Shown in pieces: positions 7,473 to 15,736 of a stretch of DNA of 64,000 bases. Source of the stretch: Streptomyces sp. NRRL F-5126 (lineage in GTDB: Bacteria; Actinomycetota; Actinomycetes; Streptomycetales; Streptomycetaceae); NCBI RefSeq assembly GCF_000721265.1, contig NZ_JOFZ01000003.1:382043-446042 (forward strand), written 5' to 3'. Numbering within the stretch: the first letter of the stretch is position 1; every line of letters starts with the position of its first letter. The notes beneath the pieces were generated by a model. The model was not told the DNA's origin. It worked only from the letters and a program-made list of their open reading frames with translations, and searched no databases. The position numbers and the translations under genes were made by a program.

Positions 7473-8042
7473 ATGAGTACGAGGGACCTGGTGCTGCTGG
7501 GGCTGCTGGGCATGCTCGCCCTGGTCGGCGGGGTGCTGGTGTTCACCCTCAACTCGATGGCCCGCGTCACCTTCTGCCTGCTGGCGTCCCTGGTGTGCGT
7601 CGGTGGCGTGGTGACGGTGCTGGGGCTGCCGTATCTGGGTGTGGTGATCGTGCTGATGATGGTCATGGAGATGGTGATCATGGCCGTGTTCATGATCGCT
7701 TACATGATGAATCCGGCCGGCCTGATGCCGATGTCGATGCTGCACAACAAGCGCGGTTCCCTGATCATCAGCGCGGCTGTGTTCGCCGCCCTCGTCGCCG
7801 GGATCTTCGCGGTGCCATGGCCGAAGCCCGCTGCGGTCCGGCCGAAGGACACCACCTTTCAGGTCGCCATGTCGCTGATGGGCGGGCAGATGCTGACCAT
7901 GGTCACGCTCGGGTTCGTGCTGCTGGCCACCATGGTCGGCGCCACGGTGCTGGCCACCCACCGGGGCCGCTACGACCGCTTCGGCGACGACCTCGACCAG
8001 CGGCCCGCCGACGACCCGGCCGGCGGAGGGGTGGGCCGATGA
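7473..8042 (+). CDS. nuoJ: NADH-quinone oxidoreductase subunit J-like (NuoJ2)
   Basis: A 189-residue protein with five hydrophobic helices, in the position and length range of NuoJ/ND6. The third-helix region reads YLGVVIVLMMVMEMVIMAVF, where typical NuoJ has YvGAvmVLFlFvvMml. It keeps the YxGxVxVL core but is unusually Met-rich and gains a Glu. The start ATG 7473 has GAGGGGA at about 7459-7465. The C-terminus is a hydrophilic Asp/Gly-rich tail. It ends in an ATGA overlap with nuoK. Confidence 0.85.
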   Translation: MSTRDLVLLGLLGMLALVGGVLVFTLNSMARVTFCLLASLVCVGGVVTVLGLPYLGVVIVLMMVMEMVIMAVFMIAYMMNPAGLMPMSMLHNKRGSLIISAAVFAALVAGIFAVPWPKPAAVRPKDTTFQVAMSLMGGQMLTMVTLGFVLLATMVGATVLATHRGRYDRFGDDLDQRPADDPAGGGVGR

Positions 8043-8344
8043 CCTTCGAGCTGATCCTGGTACTGGCCGCCGGTCTGTTCTGCATCGGCCTGTTCGGCGC
8101 ACTCTCCCAGCAGTCCATCGTGATGATCATGATGGGGATCGAGCTGATGATCGGCGGGATCATCGTGGCCGCCGCGGACTTCTGGCACTTCCTTACCCCG
8201 AACGCGCCGAGCGGGCAGGTGATCGTCGTGGCGGCGGTGGTGGCGATGGCCGTGGAGATGGCCATGGGCTTTGCCGTCACCACGGCCATCTACCGTGCCC
8301 GGCAGGTCGACATGACCGACATGGCCGAGGAGCTCAAGGGGTGA
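8039..8344 (+). CDS. nuoK: NADH-quinone oxidoreductase subunit K-like (NuoK2)
   Basis: A 101-residue, three-helix protein matching NuoK/ND4L in length and pattern. Both functionally important membrane glutamates are retained: MGIELMIGG in helix 2 and MAVEMAMGF in helix 3. The start ATG 8039 overlaps the nuoJ stop (ATGA), and its own stop overlaps nuoL (GTGA). Retention of both glutamates suggests the proton path through J/K is still used even though other subunits are degenerate. Confidence 0.92.
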   Translation: MTFELILVLAAGLFCIGLFGALSQQSIVMIMMGIELMIGGIIVAAADFWHFLTPNAPSGQVIVVAAVVAMAVEMAMGFAVTTAIYRARQVDMTDMAEELKG

Positions 8345-10212
8345 GTGTGCTGCTCTGGCTGCTGATCTCCGTCCCCTCGGGCACGGGGGCCGCCCTGGGC
8401 CTGGCGGGCCGAAGCGTCAACCGGCAGGCCCCGCTCCTCGGGGTGGCGGCGGCCGTGGCGACGCTGGGCCTGGCCGTGACCTCCGCGGTCACACGGCCCG
8501 GGGCGAGTGCGCCGTTGTTCACCGGGATGCGGGCGGGGCTCGCGGTGGACGGCCTGTCCGCCGTCATGGTGATCACCGTCGCCGCGGTCACCCTGGGAGT
8601 GCTGGCGTTCTCCACCGGGGAGTTCGGCCAGGACGAGAACCGGGGCCGGTTCTTCGGGCTGACGCTGCTCTTCGCCGGGGCGATGCTCGTCACCGTCACG
8701 GCGACCACGCTGCCGCTGCTGCTGATGGCCTGGGAGGTCATGGGCGCCACCAGCTGGGCGCTGATCGGCTACTGGTGGGATCGGGAGGAGCGGGTGCGCG
8801 CGGCGGACGTCGCCTTCCTCACCACGCGCACCGCGGACCTCGGCCTGTATCTCGCAGCAGGTGCGGCGCTCGCGGGCGGCGCCGGCTCACTGCGCCTTGA
8901 CGCGCTGCCGCACGCGGCCTCGCCGTGGCTGCACTTCGTCACCGCGGGCATGGTCGCTGCGGCGCTGGGCAAGTCCGCCCAGCTGCCGTTCTCCTTCTGG
9001 CTCTCTCGCGCCATGCAGGGCCCGAGCCCGGTCTCTGCGCTGCTGCACTCGGCGACCATGGTCGCCGCCGGCGCCTACCTGCTGCTGCGCCTGCACCCGC
9101 TGCTGGCCGCGACCGCGTGGGCGGGCCCGCTCGTCGCCTGGACAGGCGCGCTCACCGCGCTGGCCCTGGGAATCGTGGCCATCGCCCAGAGCGACCTGAA
9201 ACAGCTGCTCGCGGCCTCCACCTCCGCACAGATCGGGTTCATGGTCCTGGCGGCCGGAAGCGGCGGCGTGGCCGGCGGCCTCACCCAGCTCATCGCGCAC
9301 GCCGCCACCAAGTCGGCGCTGTTCCTGGCCGCCGGGGTGTGGCTGACCGCGCTGGGCAGCAAGCAACTGCCCTCCCTGCGCGGCGCCGCACGCCACTACC
9401 GGCTGGTGGGCGCCGCCTTCGCGGTCGGAACTCTGACGCTGGCGGGGCTGCCGCCGCTGTCGCTGTGGGCGGCCAAGGACGAGGTGCTCGCCGCCGCCCG
9501 CGCCGAGAACACCGGCCTGTACGCCGTGGGGCTGGCCGCCGCGGCCGTGGCCGCCGTCTACAGCGTCAAGGCCCTGTGGTACGTCACCCGGCCCCTGCCC
9601 CCCGGCGCGGAAGCGGGGTACGACACCGAGCGGCACGGCACCCGCCGCATCCCGCGCCAGGCGCTCTTCCCACTGTGGGCGCTGACCGCTCTCGCGGCTG
9701 TACTGGGCGTCCTGGCCCTGCCCGGCCCCGCCACCTGGATCGGACAACTGGTCGGCGCCCCCGCCGAGCCGGCCCCTGCGGCGTGGGAGCTGGGCCTGTC
9801 GGCCGGCGTGTCCCTCGCCGCCGCTACATGGGCCTGGCGATACGCCTCCCGGCCCGCCCCTGTGCCCCGGGCCGTGGCGCGCTGGGCGGAGGGCTGGCTC
9901 GGCCTGGAGCGGGCCGCGTACCTGCTGGTCGCCCGTCCGGTCCTGGCTCTGGCCGGCGCCCTGGCCGTCCTCGACGATCGGGTCGTGGACGGCACGGTCC
10001 GGCAGACGGCGCGGGCCGGCCTGGCCGTCGCCCGGTTCGCGCGCCGCCTGGACGACAGCGGCATCGACGCCGCTGTCGGCGCGATCGCCTCCGGTGCGCG
10101 CCGTCTCGGACGGTGGGCGCGCCGCCCGCAGACCGGGCTGCTGCACCAGTACTACGCCCAAGCCGCCGTCGGCTTCTGCGTGCTGATCCTGATCGTGCTG
10201 TTGGTGAGGTAA
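8341..10212 (+). CDS. nuoL: NADH-quinone oxidoreductase subunit L-like (NuoL2)
   Basis: A 623-residue antiporter-like subunit. It keeps the TM5 glutamate (LLMAWEVMGATSW, E132) and the TM7 lysine region LGKSAQLPFSFWLSRAMQGP followed by SPVSALLHSATMV. Typical NuoL has WLPDAM where this has WLSRAM. The lateral helix and C-terminal segment seem present, since the protein ends in a transmembrane stretch after a hydrophilic region. The GTG 8341 start overlaps nuoK (GTGA). It should form the distal proton-translocating channel. Confidence 0.93.
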   Translation: MSVLLWLLISVPSGTGAALGLAGRSVNRQAPLLGVAAAVATLGLAVTSAVTRPGASAPLFTGMRAGLAVDGLSAVMVITVAAVTLGVLAFSTGEFGQDENRGRFFGLTLLFAGAMLVTVTATTLPLLLMAWEVMGATSWALIGYWWDREERVRAADVAFLTTRTADLGLYLAAGAALAGGAGSLRLDALPHAASPWLHFVTAGMVAAALGKSAQLPFSFWLSRAMQGPSPVSALLHSATMVAAGAYLLLRLHPLLAATAWAGPLVAWTGALTALALGIVAIAQSDLKQLLAASTSAQIGFMVLAAGSGGVAGGLTQLIAHAATKSALFLAAGVWLTALGSKQLPSLRGAARHYRLVGAAFAVGTLTLAGLPPLSLWAAKDEVLAAARAENTGLYAVGLAAAAVAAVYSVKALWYVTRPLPPGAEAGYDTERHGTRRIPRQALFPLWALTALAAVLGVLALPGPATWIGQLVGAPAEPAPAAWELGLSAGVSLAAATWAWRYASRPAPVPRAVARWAEGWLGLERAAYLLVARPVLALAGALAVLDDRVVDGTVRQTARAGLAVARFARRLDDSGIDAAVGAIASGARRLGRWARRPQTGLLHQYYAQAAVGFCVLILIVLLVR

Positions 10213-10217
10213 CCCCT

Positions 10218-11726
10218 GTGCTGAGTGTTGTCACCTTCCTCCCGCTGGCCGTGTGCGCGGTACTGCTGCTCCTGCCGCCACGCGCCCTGTCGGACCGTGC
10301 CTGCACCTGGGTGTGGATCGTTGCCGCGGCCGCCGACCTGGCCCTCGTGATCGCCCTGTGGACCGCGTTCGATCCCCACGGCGGCCTGCAGTACCAGCAG
10401 CGGGTGCGGTGGATTCCCAGCGCCGGGGTCGGCTACCACGTCGGCGTCGACGGACTGTCCCTGCCCCTGGTGGCCCTGACCTGCCTGCTGTTCCTGGCCG
10501 TTGCCGTCCACTCTCTGCGCGAGGCAAGGCGCGTGCGCTCGTACGTGTGCCTGTTCCTCTTCCTGCAGACGGCGAGCATCGGCCTGTTCGTCGCCCTGGA
10601 CCTGATCCTCTTCTTCGTGTTCTTCGACCTGTCCATCGTCGGCATGTTCTTCGTCATCGCCTGCTGGGGCCACGGCGAGCGCGCCCGCGCGGCAGCGCTG
10701 AAGTTCTTCCTCTACACCTTCATCGGATCGCTCGCCCTGCTGCTCGGCTTCATCGGCCTCTATCTGGCCGCCACCCCGCACACCTTCGACATCGTCGACC
10801 TCACTCGCGCCGACCCACTGGCCGGTCGCGGCCTGTACGCCGCGCTGGTGCTGCTCGCGATCGGTGTGGGGCTCGCGGTCAAGACGCCGACCGTGCCCTT
10901 CCACACCTGGCTGCCCCCGGCCCACACCGACGCCCCCGCGGCCGGCTCGGCGATCCTGGCCGGCGTTCTGCTGAAAATGGGCACCTACGGCTTCGTCCGC
11001 ATCGCCATGCCCCTGCTGCCCGGCAGCTGGCGCCATTACGCACTGGTCATCGTCATCGTCGGCGCCGTGTCGGTCGTTCACGGAGCGCTGGTCGCCCTGG
11101 CCCAGACCGACTTCAAACGCATGATCGCCTACACCTCGGTCAACCACATGGGTTACATCATCCTGGCCGTCGGCGCCGCCGGAACCCTCGCCGGCAGCGA
11201 CGCCCGGGCCCGCTCCCTGGCCGTGACCGGGGCGGTCACCCAGATGGTCAGCCACGGCCTGATCACCGGCGCCCTGTTCCTGCTCACCGGGGTCCTGTAC
11301 GACCGCGGCGGCACCTACGCCATCGACGCGTACTCCGGCCTGGCCGCCCGCACCCCGCGCTTCGCCGCCGTCACCGCGGTGGCCGCGTTCGCCTCCCTCG
11401 GCATCCCCGGCTTCTCCGGGTTCATCGCCGAGTTCCAGATCTTCGCCGGATCCCTCGCCTCCCAGACGGTGGCCACCGCCATCGCGGTGACCGGCATCCT
11501 GATCACCGCCGCCCTGTTCCTGCGAGCCCTGCGCGGCATGTTCCTCGGCGCACCCCGGCTGCCGGGGACCATCACCACCCGTGGCATCTCCGACCTGAAC
11601 GGCGGCGAAGCGCTGTCCACCGTGGCGCTGCTGGCCGTCGCACTCGTCATCGGCATCGCACCGCGCTGGCTGCTGGACGTCATCGAGCCGGCCAGCCACA
11701 CGGTCATCGAGCTGGTGGCCCGGTGA
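10218..11726 (+). CDS. nuoM: NADH-quinone oxidoreductase subunit M-like (NuoM2)
   Basis: A 502-residue antiporter-like subunit with VGVDGLSLPLVALT, the TM7 lysine region VKTPTVPFHTWLPPAHTDAP and ILAGVLLKMGTYGFVR, as in NuoM/ND4. In TM5, canonical FFWE(V/M)MLIPM is replaced by FFDLSIVGM, so the key glutamate is an aspartate (D137) and the following Pro is Gly. GTG 10218 is chosen because GAGG sits at 10206-10209 and the position follows the nuoL stop by 5 nt; the longer upstream frame lies within nuoL. Confidence 0.92.
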   Translation: MLSVVTFLPLAVCAVLLLLPPRALSDRACTWVWIVAAAADLALVIALWTAFDPHGGLQYQQRVRWIPSAGVGYHVGVDGLSLPLVALTCLLFLAVAVHSLREARRVRSYVCLFLFLQTASIGLFVALDLILFFVFFDLSIVGMFFVIACWGHGERARAAALKFFLYTFIGSLALLLGFIGLYLAATPHTFDIVDLTRADPLAGRGLYAALVLLAIGVGLAVKTPTVPFHTWLPPAHTDAPAAGSAILAGVLLKMGTYGFVRIAMPLLPGSWRHYALVIVIVGAVSVVHGALVALAQTDFKRMIAYTSVNHMGYIILAVGAAGTLAGSDARARSLAVTGAVTQMVSHGLITGALFLLTGVLYDRGGTYAIDAYSGLAARTPRFAAVTAVAAFASLGIPGFSGFIAEFQIFAGSLASQTVATAIAVTGILITAALFLRALRGMFLGAPRLPGTITTRGISDLNGGEALSTVALLAVALVIGIAPRWLLDVIEPASHTVIELVAR

Positions 11727-13144
11727 ACGAGAACCTCTCCGCCCTCATCCCCGAACTCTCCCTCGCCGGCGCGGCCGTGATCGGCCTGCTCGCCGGTTCC
11801 TGGCTGCCGCGTCGCCGCCAGTGGCTCGTCGCCGCCCTGGCCGCCGCGGCCTGCACCGCGGGTCTTGCCGCCACATCGGCCACCATGGCCACCGGACGCG
11901 AACAGACCGTCTTCTCCCACACCTTCGCCGTCGACAGCGCCACCGACGCGGGACGCCTCATTGTTCTCGGCGCGCTGCTGCTGGTCATCGCCATGTCGGT
12001 GGAGACCGTACGCGGCCACAGGCGCGAAACCGAGTACTGGGTCCTGCTCCTGCTGACCGGCGCCGGCACCCTCGCCCTCATCGGCGCGAACGACGTGCTG
12101 ATGCTGTTCGCCGCCTACCTGCTCGCGTCCATCCCCGCCTACGCCCTGGCCGCCTTCGCCAAGGACTCCCGCGGCACGGAAGCAGCCCTGAAGTACTACC
12201 TGATGGGCGCCCTGCTCGGCACCACCATGCTCGCCGGCACGGCCCTGCTCGACGGCGCCGGCCACGCCACCATCTACCGCGACCTGCGCACCGCCCTGCC
12301 CGCGGCACCGTATGGTCTGGTCGCTGTCGGACTGGTCGGCGTACTGGCCGGGCTGCTGTTCAAAGCCGGCGCCGCCCCCGCGCACTTCTGGGTCCCCGAC
12401 GTCACCGACGGCGCACCCGCCCCCGTCGCCGCCTACGTCACCACCCTGCCCAAGATCGGGGCGCTCATCGCCGGATACCGGCTGCTCCACCAGGCGCTAC
12501 CCGGCAGCGACGTCAACTGGCCGCTCCTCTTGGCGATCCTGGCCGCCGTCACCATGACCCTGGGCAACCTCGCCGCGTTCTTCCAAACCTCCGTCAAACG
12601 CCTGCTCGCCTACTCCACGATCAGCCAGGTCGGCTACCTCCTCATGGCCCTGGCCGTCGCCACTCGCAGCCACCTGGCGCAGAAGAGCCTGCTGTTCTAC
12701 CTGGCCGCCTACGCCGCCACCAATCTCGGCGCCTTCGCCGTCGTCACCGAACTCCCGCACGCCCGAACCCTCGACGACTACCGCGGCCTCGCCCGCCGCC
12801 ACCCCGCTCTCGCAGCCGTCCTGCTCGTGTGCCTCCTCGGCCTGGTCGGCACCCCGCCCACCGGTGTCTTCCTCGGCAAACTGGAGATCTTCAGCGCCGC
12901 CATCGACGGCGGCTACACCTGGCTCGCGGCCCTCGCCGTCGCCAACACCGTCGCCTCCCTCTTCTACTACCTGCGCTGGCTCGCCCCCCTCTTCACCGCC
13001 GCCGCTCACGCTCCCGCCGGCACCCAAACCGTCCTCGGCCGCTGGGCGGCCGCCACCGCCTGCACCGCAGCGACCCTCTCCCTCGCACTCGGCATCGCCG
13101 GCGGAACCGTCCTGCCCTTCGGCACCGGCCGTCTCCTGCCATGA
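11723..13144 (+). CDS. nuoN: NADH-quinone oxidoreductase subunit N-like (NuoN2)
   Basis: A 473-residue antiporter-like subunit. The TM7 and TM8 lysines are kept (LLFKAGAAPAHFWVPDVTDG, then LPKIGALIAGY), as is LLAYSTISQVGYLL. The TM5 segment, normally LFxGxELxSLPLY, is here LFAAYLLASIPAY, so the conserved glutamate is Leu133. It starts at GTG 11723 in a GTGA overlap with nuoM and ends the nuo operon; the next gene begins 218 nt later. The lost TM5 charge argues against a standard proton channel in this subunit. Confidence 0.92.
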   Translation: MNENLSALIPELSLAGAAVIGLLAGSWLPRRRQWLVAALAAAACTAGLAATSATMATGREQTVFSHTFAVDSATDAGRLIVLGALLLVIAMSVETVRGHRRETEYWVLLLLTGAGTLALIGANDVLMLFAAYLLASIPAYALAAFAKDSRGTEAALKYYLMGALLGTTMLAGTALLDGAGHATIYRDLRTALPAAPYGLVAVGLVGVLAGLLFKAGAAPAHFWVPDVTDGAPAPVAAYVTTLPKIGALIAGYRLLHQALPGSDVNWPLLLAILAAVTMTLGNLAAFFQTSVKRLLAYSTISQVGYLLMALAVATRSHLAQKSLLFYLAAYAATNLGAFAVVTELPHARTLDDYRGLARRHPALAAVLLVCLLGLVGTPPTGVFLGKLEIFSAAIDGGYTWLAALAVANTVASLFYYLRWLAPLFTAAAHAPAGTQTVLGRWAAATACTAATLSLALGIAGGTVLPFGTGRLLP

Positions 13145-13362
13145 CTGCGCACTCCACCTGTGCGCGGCCGGGCAGCTCGCTGTAACGGCGGCCGAGGCTT
13201 GGCGGGCACCTCCGGCTCACTGCACCGCCGAGCGCCGGCCGCCCACTGATCGGCCGCCCCGCTCGAATCGACGCTTCCGTCCTACGGAGATACGGTGCTT
13301 GTGGGGTTTTCGCCATATTTGTGGGCACCCGGTCTCTTACTGCCCGACTCGCAGGAGGAATC

Positions 13363-13557
13363 ATGACCAACCCCGAGCAGGATCCCGACCAGCAGGAAGG
13401 CCCCGCGGACGGCGGCGCGGCCGGAACACCCGGCGTCCACGACGGCGGAGCCGACGGAGGAGCCGAAGGCCCCGCGGACGGCGGCGCAGCCGGAACACCC
13501 GGCGTCCACGACGGCGGAGCCGACGGAGGAGCGGACGAGTCCTCCAGCGGCACTTGA
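13363..13557 (+). CDS. 64-residue acidic tandem-repeat peptide (candidate precursor)
   Basis: A 64-residue peptide with no Lys, Arg or Cys. An N-terminal MTNPEQDPDQQE is followed by two copies of a 23-residue unit (core GPADGGAAGTPGVHDGGADG) and a short DESSSGT tail. Each unit has one His and several Asp residues. ATG 13363 has an excellent ribosome site (GGAGGAAT just upstream). The gene sits 53 nt before a JmjC hydroxylase gene and two genes before a [2Fe-2S] protein. A small, repeated, ligand-bearing peptide next to a peptide-type hydroxylase suggests a substrate or RiPP-like precursor. I do not recognise the family, and no cleavage motif is obvious. Confidence 0.65.
   Translation: MTNPEQDPDQQEGPADGGAAGTPGVHDGGADGGAEGPADGGAAGTPGVHDGGADGGADESSSGT
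13399..13536 (+). repeat. Two 69-bp tandem in-frame repeats
   Basis: Copy 1 is 13399-13467 and copy 2 is 13468-13536. They differ at 3 of 69 positions; two are silent and one changes the last residue Glu to Asp. The exact multiple-of-three period keeps the reading frame, indicating a recent in-frame duplication of a peptide unit. Confidence 0.9.
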
Positions 13558-13610
13558 GTGCCCTCCGAGCCGGATTGCAGCACCCTGGCGCCGGGACGAC
13601 GGGCGGCGGG

Positions 13611-14759
13611 GTGCTGAACCGCCTGATCGGCGCGGACCTGGAGGCATTCGCCCGCGATGTCTGGGCGCGCAGAGCGCAGCTCACACGCGGAGCGGACGAT
13701 TTCTCCGACCTGTTCTCCGCGGACGCCGTGGACGAGCTGGTGTCGCGCCGCGGGCTGCGCACGCCGTTCCTCCGCGTGGCCAAGGACGGTTCCACGCTTC
13801 CCGGCTCGTCGTTCACCTCGCCCGCCGGCGTCGGAGCCACTGTTTCCGATCAGCTCGACGACACCGCTGTGTGGCGTGCCTTCGGCAGTGGAGCCACGCT
13901 CGTCCTGCAAGCCCTGCAACGCACCTGGCAGCCGCTGGGCGACTTCGTCTCCGGGCTGGGCACGGAGCTCGGGCACCCGGTGCAGGCCAATGCGTACATC
14001 ACCCCGCCGCAGAGTCGCGGTTTCGACGCCCACTACGACGTGCACGATGTCTTCGTGCTGCAGATCCAGGGCACCAAGCGCTGGCTGATCCATGAGCCGG
14101 TGCACCCCGATCCGCTGCGCGACGAGCCCTGGACCGATCGGCGCTCCGCGGTGGCCGAGGCCGCGGAGGGCGATCCTCGTATCGACTCCGTGCTGGGGCC
14201 CGGCGACACCCTCTACCTGCCGCGGGGGTGGCTGCACTCCGCCCGGGCGCAGGGCGCGGTCTCGATCCACCTGACGCTGGGAATCCACAACTGGACGCGC
14301 CACGCGCTGGCGGAGCAGCTCGCCGAGTCGGCGCTTGCTGCGCTGCGTGACGATCCCCGGATGCGCGGCACTCTCCCCCTGGGCGTGGACGGACCCGCGG
14401 ATGAGCTCGACGCCGTCCGCGAGCTTCTCCTCGCCGCCGTCGCCACGGCGGATTCCGCGCCGTTGTTCCATCGCGCCCGTCGACGTCAGGGACGCCCTGC
14501 CCCACTGGGACCGCTGGCCCAGCACGAGGCCGTTGCCGGCCTCGGCCCGGCTTCGCCGGTACGGCTCCGTGACGGTCTGGAGGCGCGGCTGGAGGGCCTG
14601 CGTCTGAGCACCCGCGTGGGATGGCTCGATTTCTCCAGGAGCGATCTCAGGTCCCTCACCCGACTGCTCGACGGCGACGTGTGCACGGCCGGCGACCTCG
14701 GCACAGGGCTCGTCGAGAGACTGCTGCGCGCGGGTGTACTGGTGCCCGCCGGATCTTGA
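13611..14759 (+). CDS. JmjC/cupin-4 2-oxoglutarate-dependent hydroxylase
   Basis: A 382-residue protein of the ribosomal-oxygenase/JmjC type, which uses Fe(II), O2 and 2-oxoglutarate to hydroxylate His, Arg, Asp or Asn side chains of proteins. The N-terminus LIGADLEAFARDVWARR matches 'fl..fW.krPlL' of this family. The iron facial triad reads HYD (H141, D143) and PRGWLHSA (H209). VHDVFVLQIQGTKRWLIHEP is the typical core strand between them. The C-terminal winged-helix-like part (about 255-382) is also as expected. GTG 13611 gives a family-like N-terminus; TTG 13575 is an alternative, and neither has a strong SD. It lies between the repeat peptide gene and the sucrase/ferredoxin-like gene. Confidence 0.82.
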   Translation: MLNRLIGADLEAFARDVWARRAQLTRGADDFSDLFSADAVDELVSRRGLRTPFLRVAKDGSTLPGSSFTSPAGVGATVSDQLDDTAVWRAFGSGATLVLQALQRTWQPLGDFVSGLGTELGHPVQANAYITPPQSRGFDAHYDVHDVFVLQIQGTKRWLIHEPVHPDPLRDEPWTDRRSAVAEAAEGDPRIDSVLGPGDTLYLPRGWLHSARAQGAVSIHLTLGIHNWTRHALAEQLAESALAALRDDPRMRGTLPLGVDGPADELDAVRELLLAAVATADSAPLFHRARRRQGRPAPLGPLAQHEAVAGLGPASPVRLRDGLEARLEGLRLSTRVGWLDFSRSDLRSLTRLLDGDVCTAGDLGTGLVERLLRAGVLVPAGS

Positions 14760-14767
14760 CGGCCGCC

Positions 14768-15667
14768 ATGGCTGCGACAGAGCCCTTCTTCTGCTCCCGT
14801 GCCGCCCGTGCACGCGGCGACGCGATCGCCGGCACCGCACCGCACGGCGTTGTCTGGGTCCTCGTCGAGCACCGGCGGGGCTGGCCCGCCAACGGTTTCG
14901 ACGGCCTCGCCCTGGAGCCCGCGGTCAAAGCACGCGTCTACGGTGCCGCCCAGGCGGCTCGGGCACGGGTACTGCTGGTGAGACGGTACGGCCGGCGCAC
15001 GCCTCCGGGTCCTGGCCCACGCTGGGCCGTGCTGCGTCACGACGGCTCGGGCGCCTACCGTCAGTGGTGGGGTACGTGGCGCGATGACGGCGACCTGCTG
15101 GGGATCGTCGAGGCCCTCGACGCCCCGGGAGAGGCCGGCCGGCCTCCCGTCGTACTCGTCTGCGCCCACGGTCAGCACGACCCGTGCTGTGCGATGCGCG
15201 GACGGCCGGTGGCACGTGCGCTGAGTGAGCGCTGGCCGGAGCTGGTGTGGGAGTGCACGCACGTCGGCGGTGACAGGTTCGCCGCCAACATCCTCGTGGC
15301 GCCCGACGGCGTCTACTACGGCGGCCTCGACGGCGGGTCGTCCGTCGCGGCGGTCGAGGAGCATCTGGCCGGCCGGATCCATGCGGAGTACCTGCGGGGA
15401 TACACGGATCTCTTCCCGCCGCAGCAGGCCGCCGTCGCGGCCGTCCTCAGGCGCTTCGGGCCGGCCGGCCGGCATGACTATGCCGTCATCGAGACTGCCC
15501 GCGAGGGCGACCGCTGGAGGGTCCGCATCGGCGGCCGCCCGCCCCGGCCCGCGGCACTCGACGTCGAGGTACGGGGGCACCGCACCTCGCCGACCCGCTT
15601 GACCTGCCGGGGGGCGGCCAGGAGTTCGACTGTGGCCTACGACGTCACGTCCATCCGCGGGGGGTGA
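14768..15667 (+). CDS. Sucrase/ferredoxin-like (Apd1/Aim32-type) thioredoxin-fold protein
   Basis: A 299-residue member of the sucrase/ferredoxin-like family, which has a thioredoxin fold and, in characterised relatives, a [2Fe-2S] cluster with Cys and His ligands. Visible ligand-rich motifs are CAHGQHDPCC (132-141), WECTHVGGDRFAANILVAPD (C163, H165) and YYGGL. ATG 14768 follows the hydroxylase stop by 8 nt, so the two are probably co-translated. In this setting it could supply electrons or redox balance for the hydroxylase reaction; that is inference. Confidence 0.78.
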   Translation: MAATEPFFCSRAARARGDAIAGTAPHGVVWVLVEHRRGWPANGFDGLALEPAVKARVYGAAQAARARVLLVRRYGRRTPPGPGPRWAVLRHDGSGAYRQWWGTWRDDGDLLGIVEALDAPGEAGRPPVVLVCAHGQHDPCCAMRGRPVARALSERWPELVWECTHVGGDRFAANILVAPDGVYYGGLDGGSSVAAVEEHLAGRIHAEYLRGYTDLFPPQQAAVAAVLRRFGPAGRHDYAVIETAREGDRWRVRIGGRPPRPAALDVEVRGHRTSPTRLTCRGAARSSTVAYDVTSIRGG

Positions 15668-15688
15668 GCCCGTTGCGTGCCGGGGCGC

Positions 15689-15725
15689 GGGGGCCGCGCC
15701 GCGCAGGCGCTGCGGTGCGGCCCCC
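15689..15725. terminator. Bidirectional hairpin terminator
   Basis: GGGGGCCGC (15689-15697) and GCGGCCCCC (15717-15725) form a perfect 9-bp stem. Further complementarity inside the 19-nt loop extends it. It lies between convergent genes (the ferredoxin-like gene and the peptide-binding protein gene), where a shared terminator is expected. Confidence 0.75.
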
Positions 15726-15736
15726 GGCGGGCCGGC

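Noticed and set aside
10152..11699. Long minus-strand frame of 515 codons opposite nuoM
   Set aside because: It is rich in G, D, Q and H with no family motif, and it lies opposite a fully recognisable NuoM; it is a product of high-GC codon bias.
13399..13536. Tandem repeats considered as a CRISPR or satellite
   Set aside because: Only two adjacent units without spacers; the period keeps a reading frame with a strong ribosome site, so they are coding.
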